Positions 8,316-15,919 of a stretch of 64,000 nt of DNA are shown here, one piece after another. The stretch comes from Paenilisteria newyorkensis (lineage in GTDB: Bacteria; Bacillota; Bacilli; Lactobacillales; Listeriaceae). The number at the start of each line of letters is the position of its first letter. Positions within the stretch are counted from its first letter, which is position 1. The stretch spans positions 186,001 through 250,000 of the forward strand of contig NZ_JNFB01000024.1 of the NCBI RefSeq assembly GCF_000766145.1, given 5' to 3'. The position numbers were made by a program, and so were the translations under genes. The notes beneath the pieces are model-generated. The model did not search any database. It was not told the DNA's origin and worked only from the letters and a program-made list of their open reading frames with translations.

Positions 8316-9410
8316 TTAAATTAGGTCTAAATTCTGAGCTCGCAGCGCATACTGTTTGTTTAAATTCGAGAGTTGTATTGTTATTTTGGTTCCGTATCCT
8401 TCGCTGCTATCAATGGCAATCGTCATGTCATGTAGGTCGGCAATTCGTTTTACAATTGAGAGTCCGAGTCCACTGCCGCCGATTTTGGCTTGGCGAGAGA
8501 GGTCGGCTTTGTAAAATCGTTCAAAGATGCGTAATTGGTCTTCTTGGGAAATGCCGATGCCGCTGTCTTGGATGGTGATTTCGGTTTGGTCGTCTTTATT
8601 TTTGGCGAGTGTGACTTGGATTGTGCCTTTTTCTGGTGTGAATTTGATCGCGTTATGAAAAAGGTTTTGCCAAACTTGGTAGAGTAGGGATTCGTCGCCG
8701 TAGATTTTGGTTGGTGTGAGGTCTACGATGACGTCTAGTTGCTTGTTTTGCCACTGGGGTTCGGCGGTTAGAATCATGTCGCGGATTTGATAGTCTAGCC
8801 GGAACTCGGTGGGGTTTAGTTTGTAGTCGTTTTTTTCTAGGGCGGTTAATTTGAGTAGGTTCTCGCTGATTTTGGAGAGTCTGCTTGTTTCTGCTTGAAT
8901 GATTTCTAGGTAATGGGTGCGTTTTTCGGTGCTTAGGTTGTTGTCTTGGAGCAGTTTGGTGAAGCCGGAAATCGATGTGAGTGGTGATTGGATTTCGTGG
9001 GAAACGTTGGCGATGAAGTCTTGCCGCAGTGTTTCCATTTCGCCGAGTTGTTCTGCCATTTTTTCGACTTGAAAAACGGTGTCGCGGATATTACCGTCGT
9101 CCATGCGTTGCAAAGGGATTAATAGCTCGCTGACTTGAAAATTACCGCGTCCAATTTCTTCTAGGACGGAGCGGAAAATTTTGAAATAGGTTCTTTCGTG
9201 TCGGAAAAAGAAGCGGCTGAGGATGAATCCGATACAAACCATGATAATGATGCCGCCAGCCGCGATGACTGCTTGTTCCCAGATGGTTGGCCAAGAGAAA
9301 TGGATGGTTGTTTTTAGCCAAGTGAAAACGGTGTAGGAGGCAAGGTTGGATAGGACGAAAAAAATGCCGACCAGGATGCTACTGCCAATTCTTTTGAGTG
9401 TTTTTATCAT
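8316..9410 (-). CDS. Sensor histidine kinase
   Basis: The 364-residue membrane kinase has two N-terminal membrane segments (about 12-31 and 45-67) separated by a short extracytoplasmic loop of about 13 residues. This suggests it senses a membrane-associated signal rather than binding a ligand in a large domain. The H-box is FIANVSHEIQSPLTSI with the phosphoacceptor His138, followed by the N-box LFHNAIKFTP, DSGIGIS (G1) and GGSGLGLS (G2). The start abuts the response regulator stop, so the pair is co-translated. With the upstream ABC exporter it probably forms a sensing and efflux unit. Confidence 0.92.
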   Translation of the reverse strand: MIKTLKRIGSSILVGIFFVLSNLASYTVFTWLKTTIHFSWPTIWEQAVIAAGGIIIMVCIGFILSRFFFRHERTYFKIFRSVLEEIGRGNFQVSELLIPLQRMDDGNIRDTVFQVEKMAEQLGEMETLRQDFIANVSHEIQSPLTSISGFTKLLQDNNLSTEKRTHYLEIIQAETSRLSKISENLLKLTALEKNDYKLNPTEFRLDYQIRDMILTAEPQWQNKQLDVIVDLTPTKIYGDESLLYQVWQNLFHNAIKFTPEKGTIQVTLAKNKDDQTEITIQDSGIGISQEDQLRIFERFYKADLSRQAKIGGSGLGLSIVKRIADLHDMTIAIDSSEGYGTKITIQLSNLNKQYALRAQNLDLI

Positions 9411-10082
9411 TTAGGCTTCCTCCAAGCGATAGCCGAGTCCGCGAATGGTGCGGATTGAAAAACCGGAGATGTCGGTTGGGAATTTTTCGCGAAGGCGTTT
9501 GATGTGGACGTCCACTGTGCGTTCGTCGCCTTCGTAATCGTAGCCCCAGATTTCTTCGATGAGTTGCTCGCGAGAAAATGTTTTATCGGGATAGCCGGCG
9601 AGTCGGAATAGGAGTTGAAATTCCTTGAGTGGTAGCGTGATGGCGCGGTTTTGAAGCATGACGAGCATCTCTTTTTCGTTGAGGGAGATGTTGCCTATGC
9701 GGATTTCTTGGGTTGCTAGGATTTGATAGCGCTTCAGAAGGACGCGGATTCTTGCTACGAGTTCTTCTGGGGCGAATGGTTTGACGACGTAATCATCGGC
9801 GCCGAGGCTGAACCCTTTGATTTTCTGCTCGATTTCGCCACGTGCGGTTAAGAAAATGACGGGAATTTCTTGAAAATTTTTGATTGCGCTGCATAGTTCC
9901 CAGCCGTCCATGTTCGGCATCATAATATCGATAATCGCTAAATCGACCGTCGTTTTTTCAAGGACGGCGAGCGCGTCAACGCCATCTTCTGCATTGAAAA
10001 CGGTGAAGCCTTCTTTTTCTAGAAAAATGGTGACGAGTTCGCGAATGTTGCTATCGTCATCTACCATCAAAATGCGGTTCAT
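9411..10082 (-). CDS. OmpR-family response regulator (HssR-like)
   Basis: The 223-residue regulator has a receiver domain with acidic residues 8-10, phosphoacceptor Asp52 in IIDIMMPN, Thr79 and Lys101 in VVKPF, then a winged helix containing EFQLLFRLA and IWGYDYEGDERTVDVHIKR. The latter closely resembles HssR, the haem-responsive regulator, but haem sensing is only an inference. ATG 10082 is chosen because GGAGGTGG lies directly upstream. A longer frame from 10139 would run through a hairpin and is unlikely. It is downstream of the exporter gene and upstream of its kinase. Confidence 0.9.
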   Translation of the reverse strand: MNRILMVDDDSNIRELVTIFLEKEGFTVFNAEDGVDALAVLEKTTVDLAIIDIMMPNMDGWELCSAIKNFQEIPVIFLTARGEIEQKIKGFSLGADDYVVKPFAPEELVARIRVLLKRYQILATQEIRIGNISLNEKEMLVMLQNRAITLPLKEFQLLFRLAGYPDKTFSREQLIEEIWGYDYEGDERTVDVHIKRLREKFPTDISGFSIRTIRGLGYRLEEA

Positions 10083-10100
10083 TGTTTCCACCTCCGAATT

Positions 10101-10130
10101 GTAGCGATATTTCCCGGGAAATATCGCTAC
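10101..10130. repeat. Perfect 30-bp dyad between exporter and response regulator genes
   Basis: GTAGCGATATTTCCC (10101-10115) is followed directly by its exact complement to 10130, with six T after it on + and six A before it in the minus transcript. It lies between the exporter stop (10140) and the regulator ribosome site. It could be an intercistronic mRNA stem-loop that separates expression of the two genes, or a DNA operator. Confidence 0.7.
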
Positions 10131-10139
10131 TTTTTTCAA

Positions 10140-11876
10140 TTAAGTCAACTGCTGCTCTGCGAATGTTGCGTATAGTGGGTGACTGGCAACGAGTTCGCTA
10201 TGTGTTCCGCGGCCTGTGATTTCGCCGTGTTCGATAAATAGGATTTGATTCGCGTTCACAATCGTGGATAGGCGATGGGCAATCACGAATGTTGTCCGAC
10301 CTTCCATCAAGTTCGCCAAGGCTTGTTGGACAATGCGTTCAGATTGGCTGTCAAGGCTAGCTGTTGCTTCGTCTAGCATCAAGATTTTTGGATCGCGAAG
10401 GAACGCTCGTGCAATCGCGATGCGTTGACGCTGACCACCGGAAAGTTTCACCCCACGTTCGCCGACTTCGGTATCTAGTTGATTTGGCAGTTTTGCAATG
10501 AAGGTGTCGGCGTAGGCTAGTTTTGTAACGGCCCACAGGTCATCGTCGCTGAATTCTTTATCTAAACCATAACATAAATTGTCGCGAATTGTGCCGGATA
10601 GCATCGCGCTTTCTTGGGAAACATAGCCGATTTGACTGCGCCATGAATGAATCGAAATCTCGTTCAAAGGTTGCCCGCCAATCAGGATTTCACCGGAATT
10701 CGTCTTGTAGTAGCGCTCAAGAATGGCGAATAGGGTCGATTTACCGCCACCACTTGGCCCTGCGAACGCAATAACTTCGCCAGGTCTTGTCTCAAATGAG
10801 ATATCTTGCAAAATTGGCTCATCTTCATTATAGGAGAAAAAGAGATTATTTGCAGTAATTTTCTTGCCGCTAACATCGACTTTGGCGCCGTCATAAATGT
10901 TTTCTTCTTCATGTTCCAAAATTTCGGAGATGCGTTCTGTGGCACCTTTTGATTTTTGGAGTTGGGTGAAGAAGGTGACGAAAGATGTGACGGGAACGAT
11001 AATTTGGAATAGGTAAAGTAGGAACGCAATCAGTGTACCGGTGGAAAGTGTGCCGGCTGAGACGCGGATACCGCCGTAGCCGATGATTCCGACGATGACA
11101 CCCATCACGACGAAGAGCATCAAGGGGCCGATAACGGCTGTTACTTTTGCTTCACGGACGCCGAATCTTAGTAGGCGCGTGATGCCGGATGTGCCGTCGC
11201 TGATTTCTTTTGCCTCTGCGTTAGACGACTTAACAAGGCGTACTTCGGATAATGTTTGGCTGATAGAACCCGTGAAGTCGGCGGTTTCTTTTTGCATGCC
11301 TCGGGATATTTTGAACATTTTTTGACCGAGTGGTGCGATGATGACTGCTGTGATTGGAACGGCGACGATGAGTAGCAATGTCATTTTCCAATCCATAACG
11401 AATAGGATGGTGATGGCGCCGATAACGGAGATGACGCCGGTTACGAACTGCGGCAGGCTGTCGGCGATGAGCTCTTTGATGACCACGGTATCGTTAATCA
11501 TTCGGCTGACCATTTCACCAGACTTGGTATTATCAAAATACGATACTGGCAAATTGAGCGTTTTTTTCCATAGTTTCTCACGCATCGACGCGACCATTTT
11601 TTGGCCCATTAAGTTGAGTAGAAAAATCGCAAAACCGTTTGTCACGGCTTGGAGGATAAAGACGGCGACGATGGTTACGATCATTTGCCAGCTCAGTGAG
11701 GATGGCGAAAAACCGTCGATCAGATTTTTGGTGAACAGCGGGATTAGGAGTCCTGCCGCGGTTGTGACTAAACTTGCTAAAAAGCCGCCGATGATGACTG
11801 CTTTTGACGGTCTAGTGGAAATGAGTAGTTGGAAAAACTGTTTCCAGCTATAGGATGACTTGGCTTTCTTTTTCAT
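10140..11876 (-). CDS. Multidrug-type ABC exporter half-transporter (LmrA/BmrA/MsbA-like)
   Basis: The 578-residue protein fuses a six-helix exporter membrane domain (about 20-320) to an ATPase domain. Walker A is GPSGGGKST (about 373-381), the Q-loop sits in VSQES, the signature is LSGGQRQRIAIARA, Walker B is ILMLDEATASLD and the H-loop is VIAHRLST. It should act as a homodimer exporting hydrophobic compounds or lipids. The gene is first in a minus-strand operon with the two-component system, which suggests its expression responds to that kinase. ATG 11876 follows GAAAGGAATGG. The substrate cannot be told from sequence. Confidence 0.92.
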   Translation of the reverse strand: MKKKAKSSYSWKQFFQLLISTRPSKAVIIGGFLASLVTTAAGLLIPLFTKNLIDGFSPSSLSWQMIVTIVAVFILQAVTNGFAIFLLNLMGQKMVASMREKLWKKTLNLPVSYFDNTKSGEMVSRMINDTVVIKELIADSLPQFVTGVISVIGAITILFVMDWKMTLLLIVAVPITAVIIAPLGQKMFKISRGMQKETADFTGSISQTLSEVRLVKSSNAEAKEISDGTSGITRLLRFGVREAKVTAVIGPLMLFVVMGVIVGIIGYGGIRVSAGTLSTGTLIAFLLYLFQIIVPVTSFVTFFTQLQKSKGATERISEILEHEEENIYDGAKVDVSGKKITANNLFFSYNEDEPILQDISFETRPGEVIAFAGPSGGGKSTLFAILERYYKTNSGEILIGGQPLNEISIHSWRSQIGYVSQESAMLSGTIRDNLCYGLDKEFSDDDLWAVTKLAYADTFIAKLPNQLDTEVGERGVKLSGGQRQRIAIARAFLRDPKILMLDEATASLDSQSERIVQQALANLMEGRTTFVIAHRLSTIVNANQILFIEHGEITGRGTHSELVASHPLYATFAEQQLT

Positions 11877-11963
11877 GTTTTTTCCATTCCTTTCGATGTT
11901 ACGATATCTTTGTGAGGTTTCCCTCCTGCCACTCTAATATAAAGCATGATTGTGAATGGAATA

Positions 11964-11977
11964 TGAACAACGGTTAA
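11964..11977. promoter_or_regulatory. PrfA-box-like dyad in divergent intergenic region
   Basis: TGAACAACGGTTAA matches the PrfA box TTAACA-N2-TGTTAA at 10 of the 12 specified positions. It lies 88 bp upstream of the exporter start and 234 bp upstream of a Crp/Fnr (PrfA-family) gene. The rest of the 11877-12210 gap is AT-rich and also holds an 8-bp hairpin (12069-12092, TACGATTT/AAATCGTA) followed by T5. Confidence 0.3.
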
Positions 11978-12142
11978 TGTGATAAAAGCTACATTTATTA
12001 TACAGTTTCATAATTGTTAAAAAACTGAACTAAAATTCCTGTTTTGGGATTTTATCGTGTATATAATTTACGATTTAGGCTTTAAAATCGTATTTTTAAT
12101 GACCAATGTGTCTAAAATATAAACTTTTCGACGGTAATATAG

Positions 12143-12172
12143 TAGTCATTTTTAGTTATCATATGTTATAAT
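12143..12172 (+). promoter_or_regulatory. Putative extended -10 promoter of the Crp/Fnr regulator
   Basis: TATAAT at 12167-12172 is preceded by TGT (an extended -10) and, 18 bases further up, by a weak -35 TAGTCA (12143-12148). It lies 38 bases upstream of ATG 12211. Confidence 0.6.
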
Positions 12173-12210
12173 TCAGAGATACATCGATTGGAAAGTGAGA
12201 AGGAGAGCCT

Positions 12211-12885
12211 ATGCTATTTCTAAAAGAAGGAAAATCAAGTATTACTGTAACGAAATTAATAGAGTACTGTTTTGAGCATCCGGATTATAATAAGTATTGT
12301 TCTGTAAGCCGTACGAAAAAAGGCGATATTTTACGGAATAAGCAAGACAAAGAATTCAAAATATACTTTATTTTGAGTGGTATCTATGGCGTGGTGATAC
12401 AAGATGAGAAGCCAAAGGGCGGTATTACGCGTTTCATAGGGAAGCACGATTGTTTTGGACTGCACCATATTTATTATGATACTTGGAAGCCGAGCCAAAA
12501 GTTGCTAAGCTTAGGACATGGCGAAATTATGGAAGTGGATAGTACATTCTTGTTTTCAATTTTGGATGAACACGAACAGGAAGGCACGTTTTTCATGGCG
12601 CAGTGTTTGGCGGAAGAGCTACAGGAATACCAATTTTTCTGCAAGCTGACTTTTTTGAAGAAGGAAGAGCGGATTAGGAAGGTACTTCTGAAAACGGGGC
12701 TTGAGCTGGGCACGGAGACTGACGACGGGATTATTTTGCCGAGACAACTCACGCAAGAAATTTTGGGAAGATATACGAATACGTCGCGTGAATATGTGGC
12801 GCATACGGTGATGAGTCTGATTGAGGCGGGAATTCTCCGCAATCGGCCGAAGCCATTACTTATTGTAGATAAGGATAGATTATAG
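12211..12885 (+). CDS. Crp/Fnr-family transcriptional regulator (PrfA-like)
   Basis: The 224-residue protein has an N-terminal cyclic-nucleotide-binding-like beta barrel (about 20-115; KGDILRNKQD and YFILSGIYGVVI), a long dimerisation helix (about 118-150), and a C-terminal helix-turn-helix around RQLTQEILGRYTNTSREYVAHTVMSLIEAGIL (about 178-209). It lacks the cAMP-contact signature, as do the many PrfA relatives of Listeria. The start follows GAGAAGGAGAG. The gene is monocistronic, between its own promoter and a terminator. Targets are unknown; the PrfA-box-like site in its upstream region is one candidate. Confidence 0.85.
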   Translation: MLFLKEGKSSITVTKLIEYCFEHPDYNKYCSVSRTKKGDILRNKQDKEFKIYFILSGIYGVVIQDEKPKGGITRFIGKHDCFGLHHIYYDTWKPSQKLLSLGHGEIMEVDSTFLFSILDEHEQEGTFFMAQCLAEELQEYQFFCKLTFLKKEERIRKVLLKTGLELGTETDDGIILPRQLTQEILGRYTNTSREYVAHTVMSLIEAGILRNRPKPLLIVDKDRL

Positions 12886-12893
12886 AACAATGC

Positions 12894-12925
12894 TAGGCAT
12901 GACGCGAATGTTGTGCCTATTTTTT
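12894..12925 (+). terminator. Terminator after Crp/Fnr gene
   Basis: The stem TAGGCATGAC (12894-12903) with GTTGTGCCTA (12910-12919), two G-U pairs, is followed by six T. Confidence 0.85.
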
Positions 12926-12943
12926 GTGGAAAAGGCAGTTCAT

Positions 12944-12999
12944 GAGACATTTAGTGGCAAAAGGTATACAATGAGGTGGAAGTTATGAAAGCGTTTAAC
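12944..12999 (+). promoter_or_regulatory. Promoter and candidate cre site for the transaldolase-like gene
   Basis: GAGACA (12944-12949), a 17-bp spacer and TACAAT (12967-12972) form a plausible sigma-A promoter. TGAAAGCGTTTAAC (12986-12999) just downstream matches the CcpA cre consensus TGWAARCGYTWNCW at 12 of 14 positions. CcpA bound there would block early transcription. Confidence 0.5.
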
Positions 13000-13018
13000 G
13001 CGTATGAGGAGGATGAAC

Positions 13019-13663
13019 ATGAAATTTTTTATTGATACTGCAAATGTAGAGGAGATCCGGAAGGCGAACCGAATGGGATTCATTGCTGGGGTGACAACGA
13101 ACCCGTCATTGATAGCGAAGGAAGGTCGGGATTTTAACCAGGTCATCGAGGAAATTACGTCGATTGTGGACGGGCCAATCAGTGGTGAAGTCGTGAGTTT
13201 GGAAGCAGAAAAAATGATTGAAGAAGGTCGCGTGATTGCGAAAATCCATCCGAATATGGTCGTTAAGATTCCGATGACGGGTGAGGGTTTGGCTGCGGTC
13301 GCGGTGTTAAATAAGGAAGGTATCAAGACGAACGTGACGCTAGTTTTCTCGGCAGCGCAGGCTTTACTTGCGGCACGAGCGGGTGCTACATATGTTTCGC
13401 CGTTTTTAGGACGCTTGGATGATATCGGTTCGGATGGCTTGATTTTGATTCGCGACATTGCGGAAATTTTTGAAGTGCATGATATTGATACGGAGATTAT
13501 TTCGGCGAGTGTGCGTCATCCGATTCACGTGATTGAGTGCGCGCGTGCGGGTGCGGATATTGCGACGATACCGTTTAAAGTGTATGAGCAAATGTTGAAG
13601 CATCCGCTGACTGATTCGGGTATTGAGAAATTCTTGGCGGATTGGGAAGCGACGCAGAAATAA
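13019..13663 (+). CDS. fsa: Transaldolase-like fructose-6-phosphate aldolase (FSA/TalC family)
   Basis: The 214-residue class I aldolase of the small decameric transaldolase group has the N-terminus [13 protein letters not shown], the [13 protein letters not shown] loop, and the Schiff-base Lys83 in [12 protein letters not shown]. Such enzymes interconvert fructose 6-phosphate with dihydroxyacetone plus glyceraldehyde 3-phosphate, or act as transaldolase. Sequence alone does not decide which. ATG 13019 is six bases after GAGGAGG (13006-13012), so the earlier ATG 13004 is rejected. The candidate cre upstream suggests catabolite control. Confidence 0.88.
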   Translation: MKFFIDTANVEEIRKANRMGFIAGVTTNPSLIAKEGRDFNQVIEEITSIVDGPISGEVVSLEAEKMIEEGRVIAKIHPNMVVKIPMTGEGLAAVAVLNKEGIKTNVTLVFSAAQALLAARAGATYVSPFLGRLDDIGSDGLILIRDIAEIFEVHDIDTEIISASVRHPIHVIECARAGADIATIPFKVYEQMLKHPLTDSGIEKFLADWEATQK

Positions 13664-13673
13664 TAAGGAAACG

Positions 13674-13714
13674 AAGAACAAGCCATTCTAAATTTGTGGC
13701 TTGTTCTTTGTTTT
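13674..13714. terminator. Bidirectional terminator (fsa / esterase)
   Basis: AAGAACAAGCCA (13674-13685) pairs perfectly with TGGCTTGTTCTT (13697-13708) and is followed by TTGTTTT. The stem overlaps the last codons of the convergent esterase gene. Confidence 0.85.
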
Positions 13715-14590
13715 GAGCTGAGAAATAATTTTGCGACGGGCATCTTCACCTTCTGGAATAGGATAGATCGGGAAGATATGTGGATAATCTGGGTACTCGT
13801 AGTAAGTGGTGTTTTCCTTGTGCTTCTCGGCGAAAAGGCGTGTGTCGGGATTCGTTAAATCACCTGTACTGCTAAAAATAACGCGGGGTGCTGTGTGGGT
13901 GAAATCACCGAAAAATGGGCTGATAATGGGACTTTGCAAAGTGTGCGTACCGCGATACCATTCTCCGATTTCTTTTAGCGCGGGAGTGCCGACGATGTAG
14001 TCTTTTGCTTCAATTGCAGCGATGTCAGGATTTGAGAATGTGAGATCGACGACTGGTGAGATGGCAATGATTTGTTTTGGTTGCGGTAAACCTAGTGTTT
14101 TCAGGTATATGCTAAAGGCCAGCGCCAAGTTGCCACCTGCTGAGTCGCCCATGATGGTGATTGCTTCGGGTTGTTGCTGTTGAGTGCTATTTTTATAGAT
14201 GGTCGTGAGGTATTGCATGACGGTATCGACATTGTGATTGGGTGCTAGTGGGTAAAGTGGGACGATGACTTTGCTGTTCGTTTCGTCGACTAATAATTGG
14301 ATGAAGTCCCAGTGTAAAGAGCTGATGGGAAGCACGAAGCCTCCGCCTGCAAGATAAATAATGAGATTTTTCGCATCGGATTTTGGGGAGACTTCATAGA
14401 GATCGAACCCTTCTATTTGATGGGAAGTTACCGCGCAAGATTCGCGTAATTTTTTGGATGGAAGGGCTATTTTGCTTTGTTTTTTTGCGATTGTGGTTTT
14501 TAGTGCAGAGCCTTTTAAGTACCAGAGTTTGTTTATTTTGCCTACTTTTGCGATGGTTTGGATCATTTTTAGTTGGATGCTGGTTTTCAT
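13688..14590 (-). CDS. Alpha/beta hydrolase, hormone-sensitive-lipase-type esterase
   Basis: The 300-residue protein has the HSL-family oxyanion motif as YLAGGGFV (about residue 82-89), the nucleophile elbow GDSAGGNLA (about 155-163), a later acid region (GDLTNPDTRL) and a His in DYPHIFPIYP. This gives a complete Ser-Asp-His triad typical of short-chain esterases or deacetylases. No signal peptide is present, so it is cytoplasmic. ATG 14590 follows AAAGGAGCG. Longer upstream in-frame sequence is low-complexity antisense to the next gene and was excluded. The natural substrate is unknown. Confidence 0.85.
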   Translation of the reverse strand: MKTSIQLKMIQTIAKVGKINKLWYLKGSALKTTIAKKQSKIALPSKKLRESCAVTSHQIEGFDLYEVSPKSDAKNLIIYLAGGGFVLPISSLHWDFIQLLVDETNSKVIVPLYPLAPNHNVDTVMQYLTTIYKNSTQQQQPEAITIMGDSAGGNLALAFSIYLKTLGLPQPKQIIAISPVVDLTFSNPDIAAIEAKDYIVGTPALKEIGEWYRGTHTLQSPIISPFFGDFTHTAPRVIFSSTGDLTNPDTRLFAEKHKENTTYYEYPDYPHIFPIYPIPEGEDARRKIISQLKTKNKPQI

Positions 14591-14621
14591 TGGGTGACGC
14601 TCCTTTAAATGTTTGGTAGTT

Positions 14622-14651
14622 AGTATAGCATGCGTGGTAGAATAGAGGCAA
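14622..14651 (-). promoter_or_regulatory. Promoter of the esterase gene
   Basis: On the minus strand TTGCCT (14646-14651), an 18-bp spacer and TATACT (14622-14627) lie 32 bp upstream of ATG 14590. A TAGAAT at 14638-14643 could be the -10 of the opposite gene, so the two promoters overlap. Confidence 0.55.
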
Positions 14652-14669
14652 GGAACGGAGGCGGTCGTG

Positions 14670-14942
14670 ATGAAAGATGAGTTATTGCAAATACCTGGAA
14701 TCGGGAAGCGTTTGAGTGAGGCGCTGCATAATATTGGTGTTTCTAAAATGGCGGATTTGAAAGGGAAGAATCCACTGCATTTGTATGAGTTGATGTGTGA
14801 ATTTGAGGGCGCGCGAGTTGATCCTTGTGTGCTGTACACGTTTCGCTGTGCGGTGTATTTTGTGGAGACGGAAGAACCTGATCCGGCGCTTTTGAAGTGG
14901 TGGAATTGGAAGGATCGCGTGTATCCTGGGGAGGTGGAGTGA
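14670..14942 (+). CDS. Cdd1-like helix-hairpin-helix protein (pathogenicity-locus family)
   Basis: The 90-residue protein consists mainly of a helix-hairpin-helix module (LLQIPGIGKRLSEALHNIGVSKMADL near residues 5-30) followed by a CxxCVLY-like segment, DPCVLYTFRCAVYF, and a Trp-rich end. This matches the Cdd1 family named after the gene beside the Clostridioides difficile toxin locus. HhH modules bind DNA non-specifically, and its real role is unknown. ATG 14670 is eight bases from GGAGG (14657-14661). The stop overlaps the sirtuin start (TGATG), so the two are co-translated. Confidence 0.8.
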   Translation: MKDELLQIPGIGKRLSEALHNIGVSKMADLKGKNPLHLYELMCEFEGARVDPCVLYTFRCAVYFVETEEPDPALLKWWNWKDRVYPGEVE

Positions 14943-15637
14943 TGATGACGCTTGCGGAAAGTCTGGCGAGTAGTGAACGGATTGTGTTTTTGACGGGAGC
15001 GGGTGTTTCGGTGCCCTCAGGAATCCCAGATTATCGCTCGAAAAATGGACTTTATACGGGACGGGAAAATCCGGAGTATCTGCTGAGCGCGACGTGTTTG
15101 CGAAACGAGCCGGATAAGTTTTATGCGTTTGTGCGGGATAGTATGTACTATCCGGACGCGGAGCCGAATGCAATTCACGAAAAAATGGCGGAGATCGAGC
15201 GGCGCGCGGGGAAAAAGGTGACGGTCGTGACGCAAAACATTGACGGTCTGCATGAAAAAGCGGGGTCGCGCAACGTGGTAGAATTTCACGGCAGTCTATA
15301 TCGCTGTCACTGCCAGAAATGCGGCATGACGGTACGTTCAGAGCAATATTTAGAATCAGATAAACACGAAAACTGCGGCGGCATCATTCGCCCAGAAGTC
15401 GTACTATACGAAGAAAATTTACCAGAAGAAGCAATAAATGGCGCGTTAGCAGCAATCACGAAAGCAGATTTGATAGTCATCGTAGGAACCTCTTTCAAAG
15501 TCAGTCCATTCTGCAACCTAACCGACTATCGCAAAAGCGGAAGCACCGTATTCGCAGTGAACCAAGAGCTGCTACGACTGCCCTTCCAATACACAATGAT
15601 CCAAGACGACGCTGTCAGTATTTTTAAAGAATTATGA
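14942..15637 (+). CDS. Sir2-family NAD-dependent protein deacylase
   Basis: The 231-residue sirtuin shows the NAD-binding GAGVSVPSGIPDYRS (19-33), TQNIDGLH (97-104), catalytic His116 in EFHGS, and GTSFKVSP near the C-terminus. The zinc module has Cys124-x2-Cys127, but the usual second C-x2-C is His142-x2-Cys145 (HENC). A strong site GGGGAGGTGG precedes ATG 14942/14945. Codon usage changes sharply near base 15330, from G/T-ending to A/C-ending codons. Likely function is removal of acyl groups from lysines. Pairing with a Cdd1-like DNA-binding protein is notable. Confidence 0.9.
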   Translation: MMTLAESLASSERIVFLTGAGVSVPSGIPDYRSKNGLYTGRENPEYLLSATCLRNEPDKFYAFVRDSMYYPDAEPNAIHEKMAEIERRAGKKVTVVTQNIDGLHEKAGSRNVVEFHGSLYRCHCQKCGMTVRSEQYLESDKHENCGGIIRPEVVLYEENLPEEAINGALAAITKADLIVIVGTSFKVSPFCNLTDYRKSGSTVFAVNQELLRLPFQYTMIQDDAVSIFKEL

Positions 15638-15641
15638 TTTC

Positions 15642-15671
15642 TTGCAGAACCGTAGCGAAACATGGTAGAAT
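15642..15671 (+). promoter_or_regulatory. Promoter reading into structured repeat copy B
   Basis: TTGCAG (15642-15647), an 18-bp spacer and TAGAAT (15666-15671) form a good sigma-A promoter just after the sirtuin stop. Transcripts would carry a leader of about 240 nt that includes the repeat RNA before the CNNM gene. Confidence 0.6.
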
Positions 15672-15727
15672 TTTATCAAGTGTATGAATGTACTCGAACA
15701 AGGTTGAGTCGCAGTTCTGATCTTTTT

Positions 15728-15898
15728 GGGTAGGATGAAGACTTAGCTTTACACAAATCGAGCGAAAGCGTTTGTAATCGGATAATTTGGTGGAAGCCGG
15801 AAGCGGAGTGTACTCGTGTACATGAGTACCGGAAGTCCGCCAAATTATTCGATTGCGAACGCTTGCCGACGATTTACACCGAGTATGTTCCATACTAA
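15728..15898 (+). ncRNA. Structured repeat RNA, copy B (upstream of CNNM transporter)
   Basis: This is the second copy of the element at 974. The long helix is AATCGGATAATTTGGTGG (15776-15793) with CCGCCAAATTATTCGATT (15837-15854). It has largely different sequence from copy A but stays fully paired with two G-U. The tip is TGTAC/GTACA. The conserved blocks CACAAATCGAGCGAAAGCG, GGAAGCCGGAAGCGGAGTG, ACCGGAAGTCCGCC and the CGCTTGCC region are kept. It ends in a local hairpin AGTATG/CATACT (15882-15896) only six bases before the AAAGGAG site of the next gene, a good position for translational control. Confidence 0.7.
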
Positions 15899-15919
15899 GA
15901 TAAAGGAGTGGATGGTTGG

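Noticed and set aside
9411-10139. Longer response regulator starting at 10139
   Set aside because: It would translate through the perfect dyad and lacks a ribosome site. ATG 10082 has GGAGGTGG and gives a standard receiver-domain start.
13688-14839. Extended esterase frame starting at 14839
   Set aside because: The first 83 codons are antisense to the Cdd1-like gene. ATG 14590 has the ribosome site and gives a normal family length.
15624-15893. Minus-strand frame of 89 codons across repeat copy B
   Set aside because: Same reason: a shadow of the structured repeat, with sequence like the copy A antisense frame (PLPAST, YKRFRSICVK).
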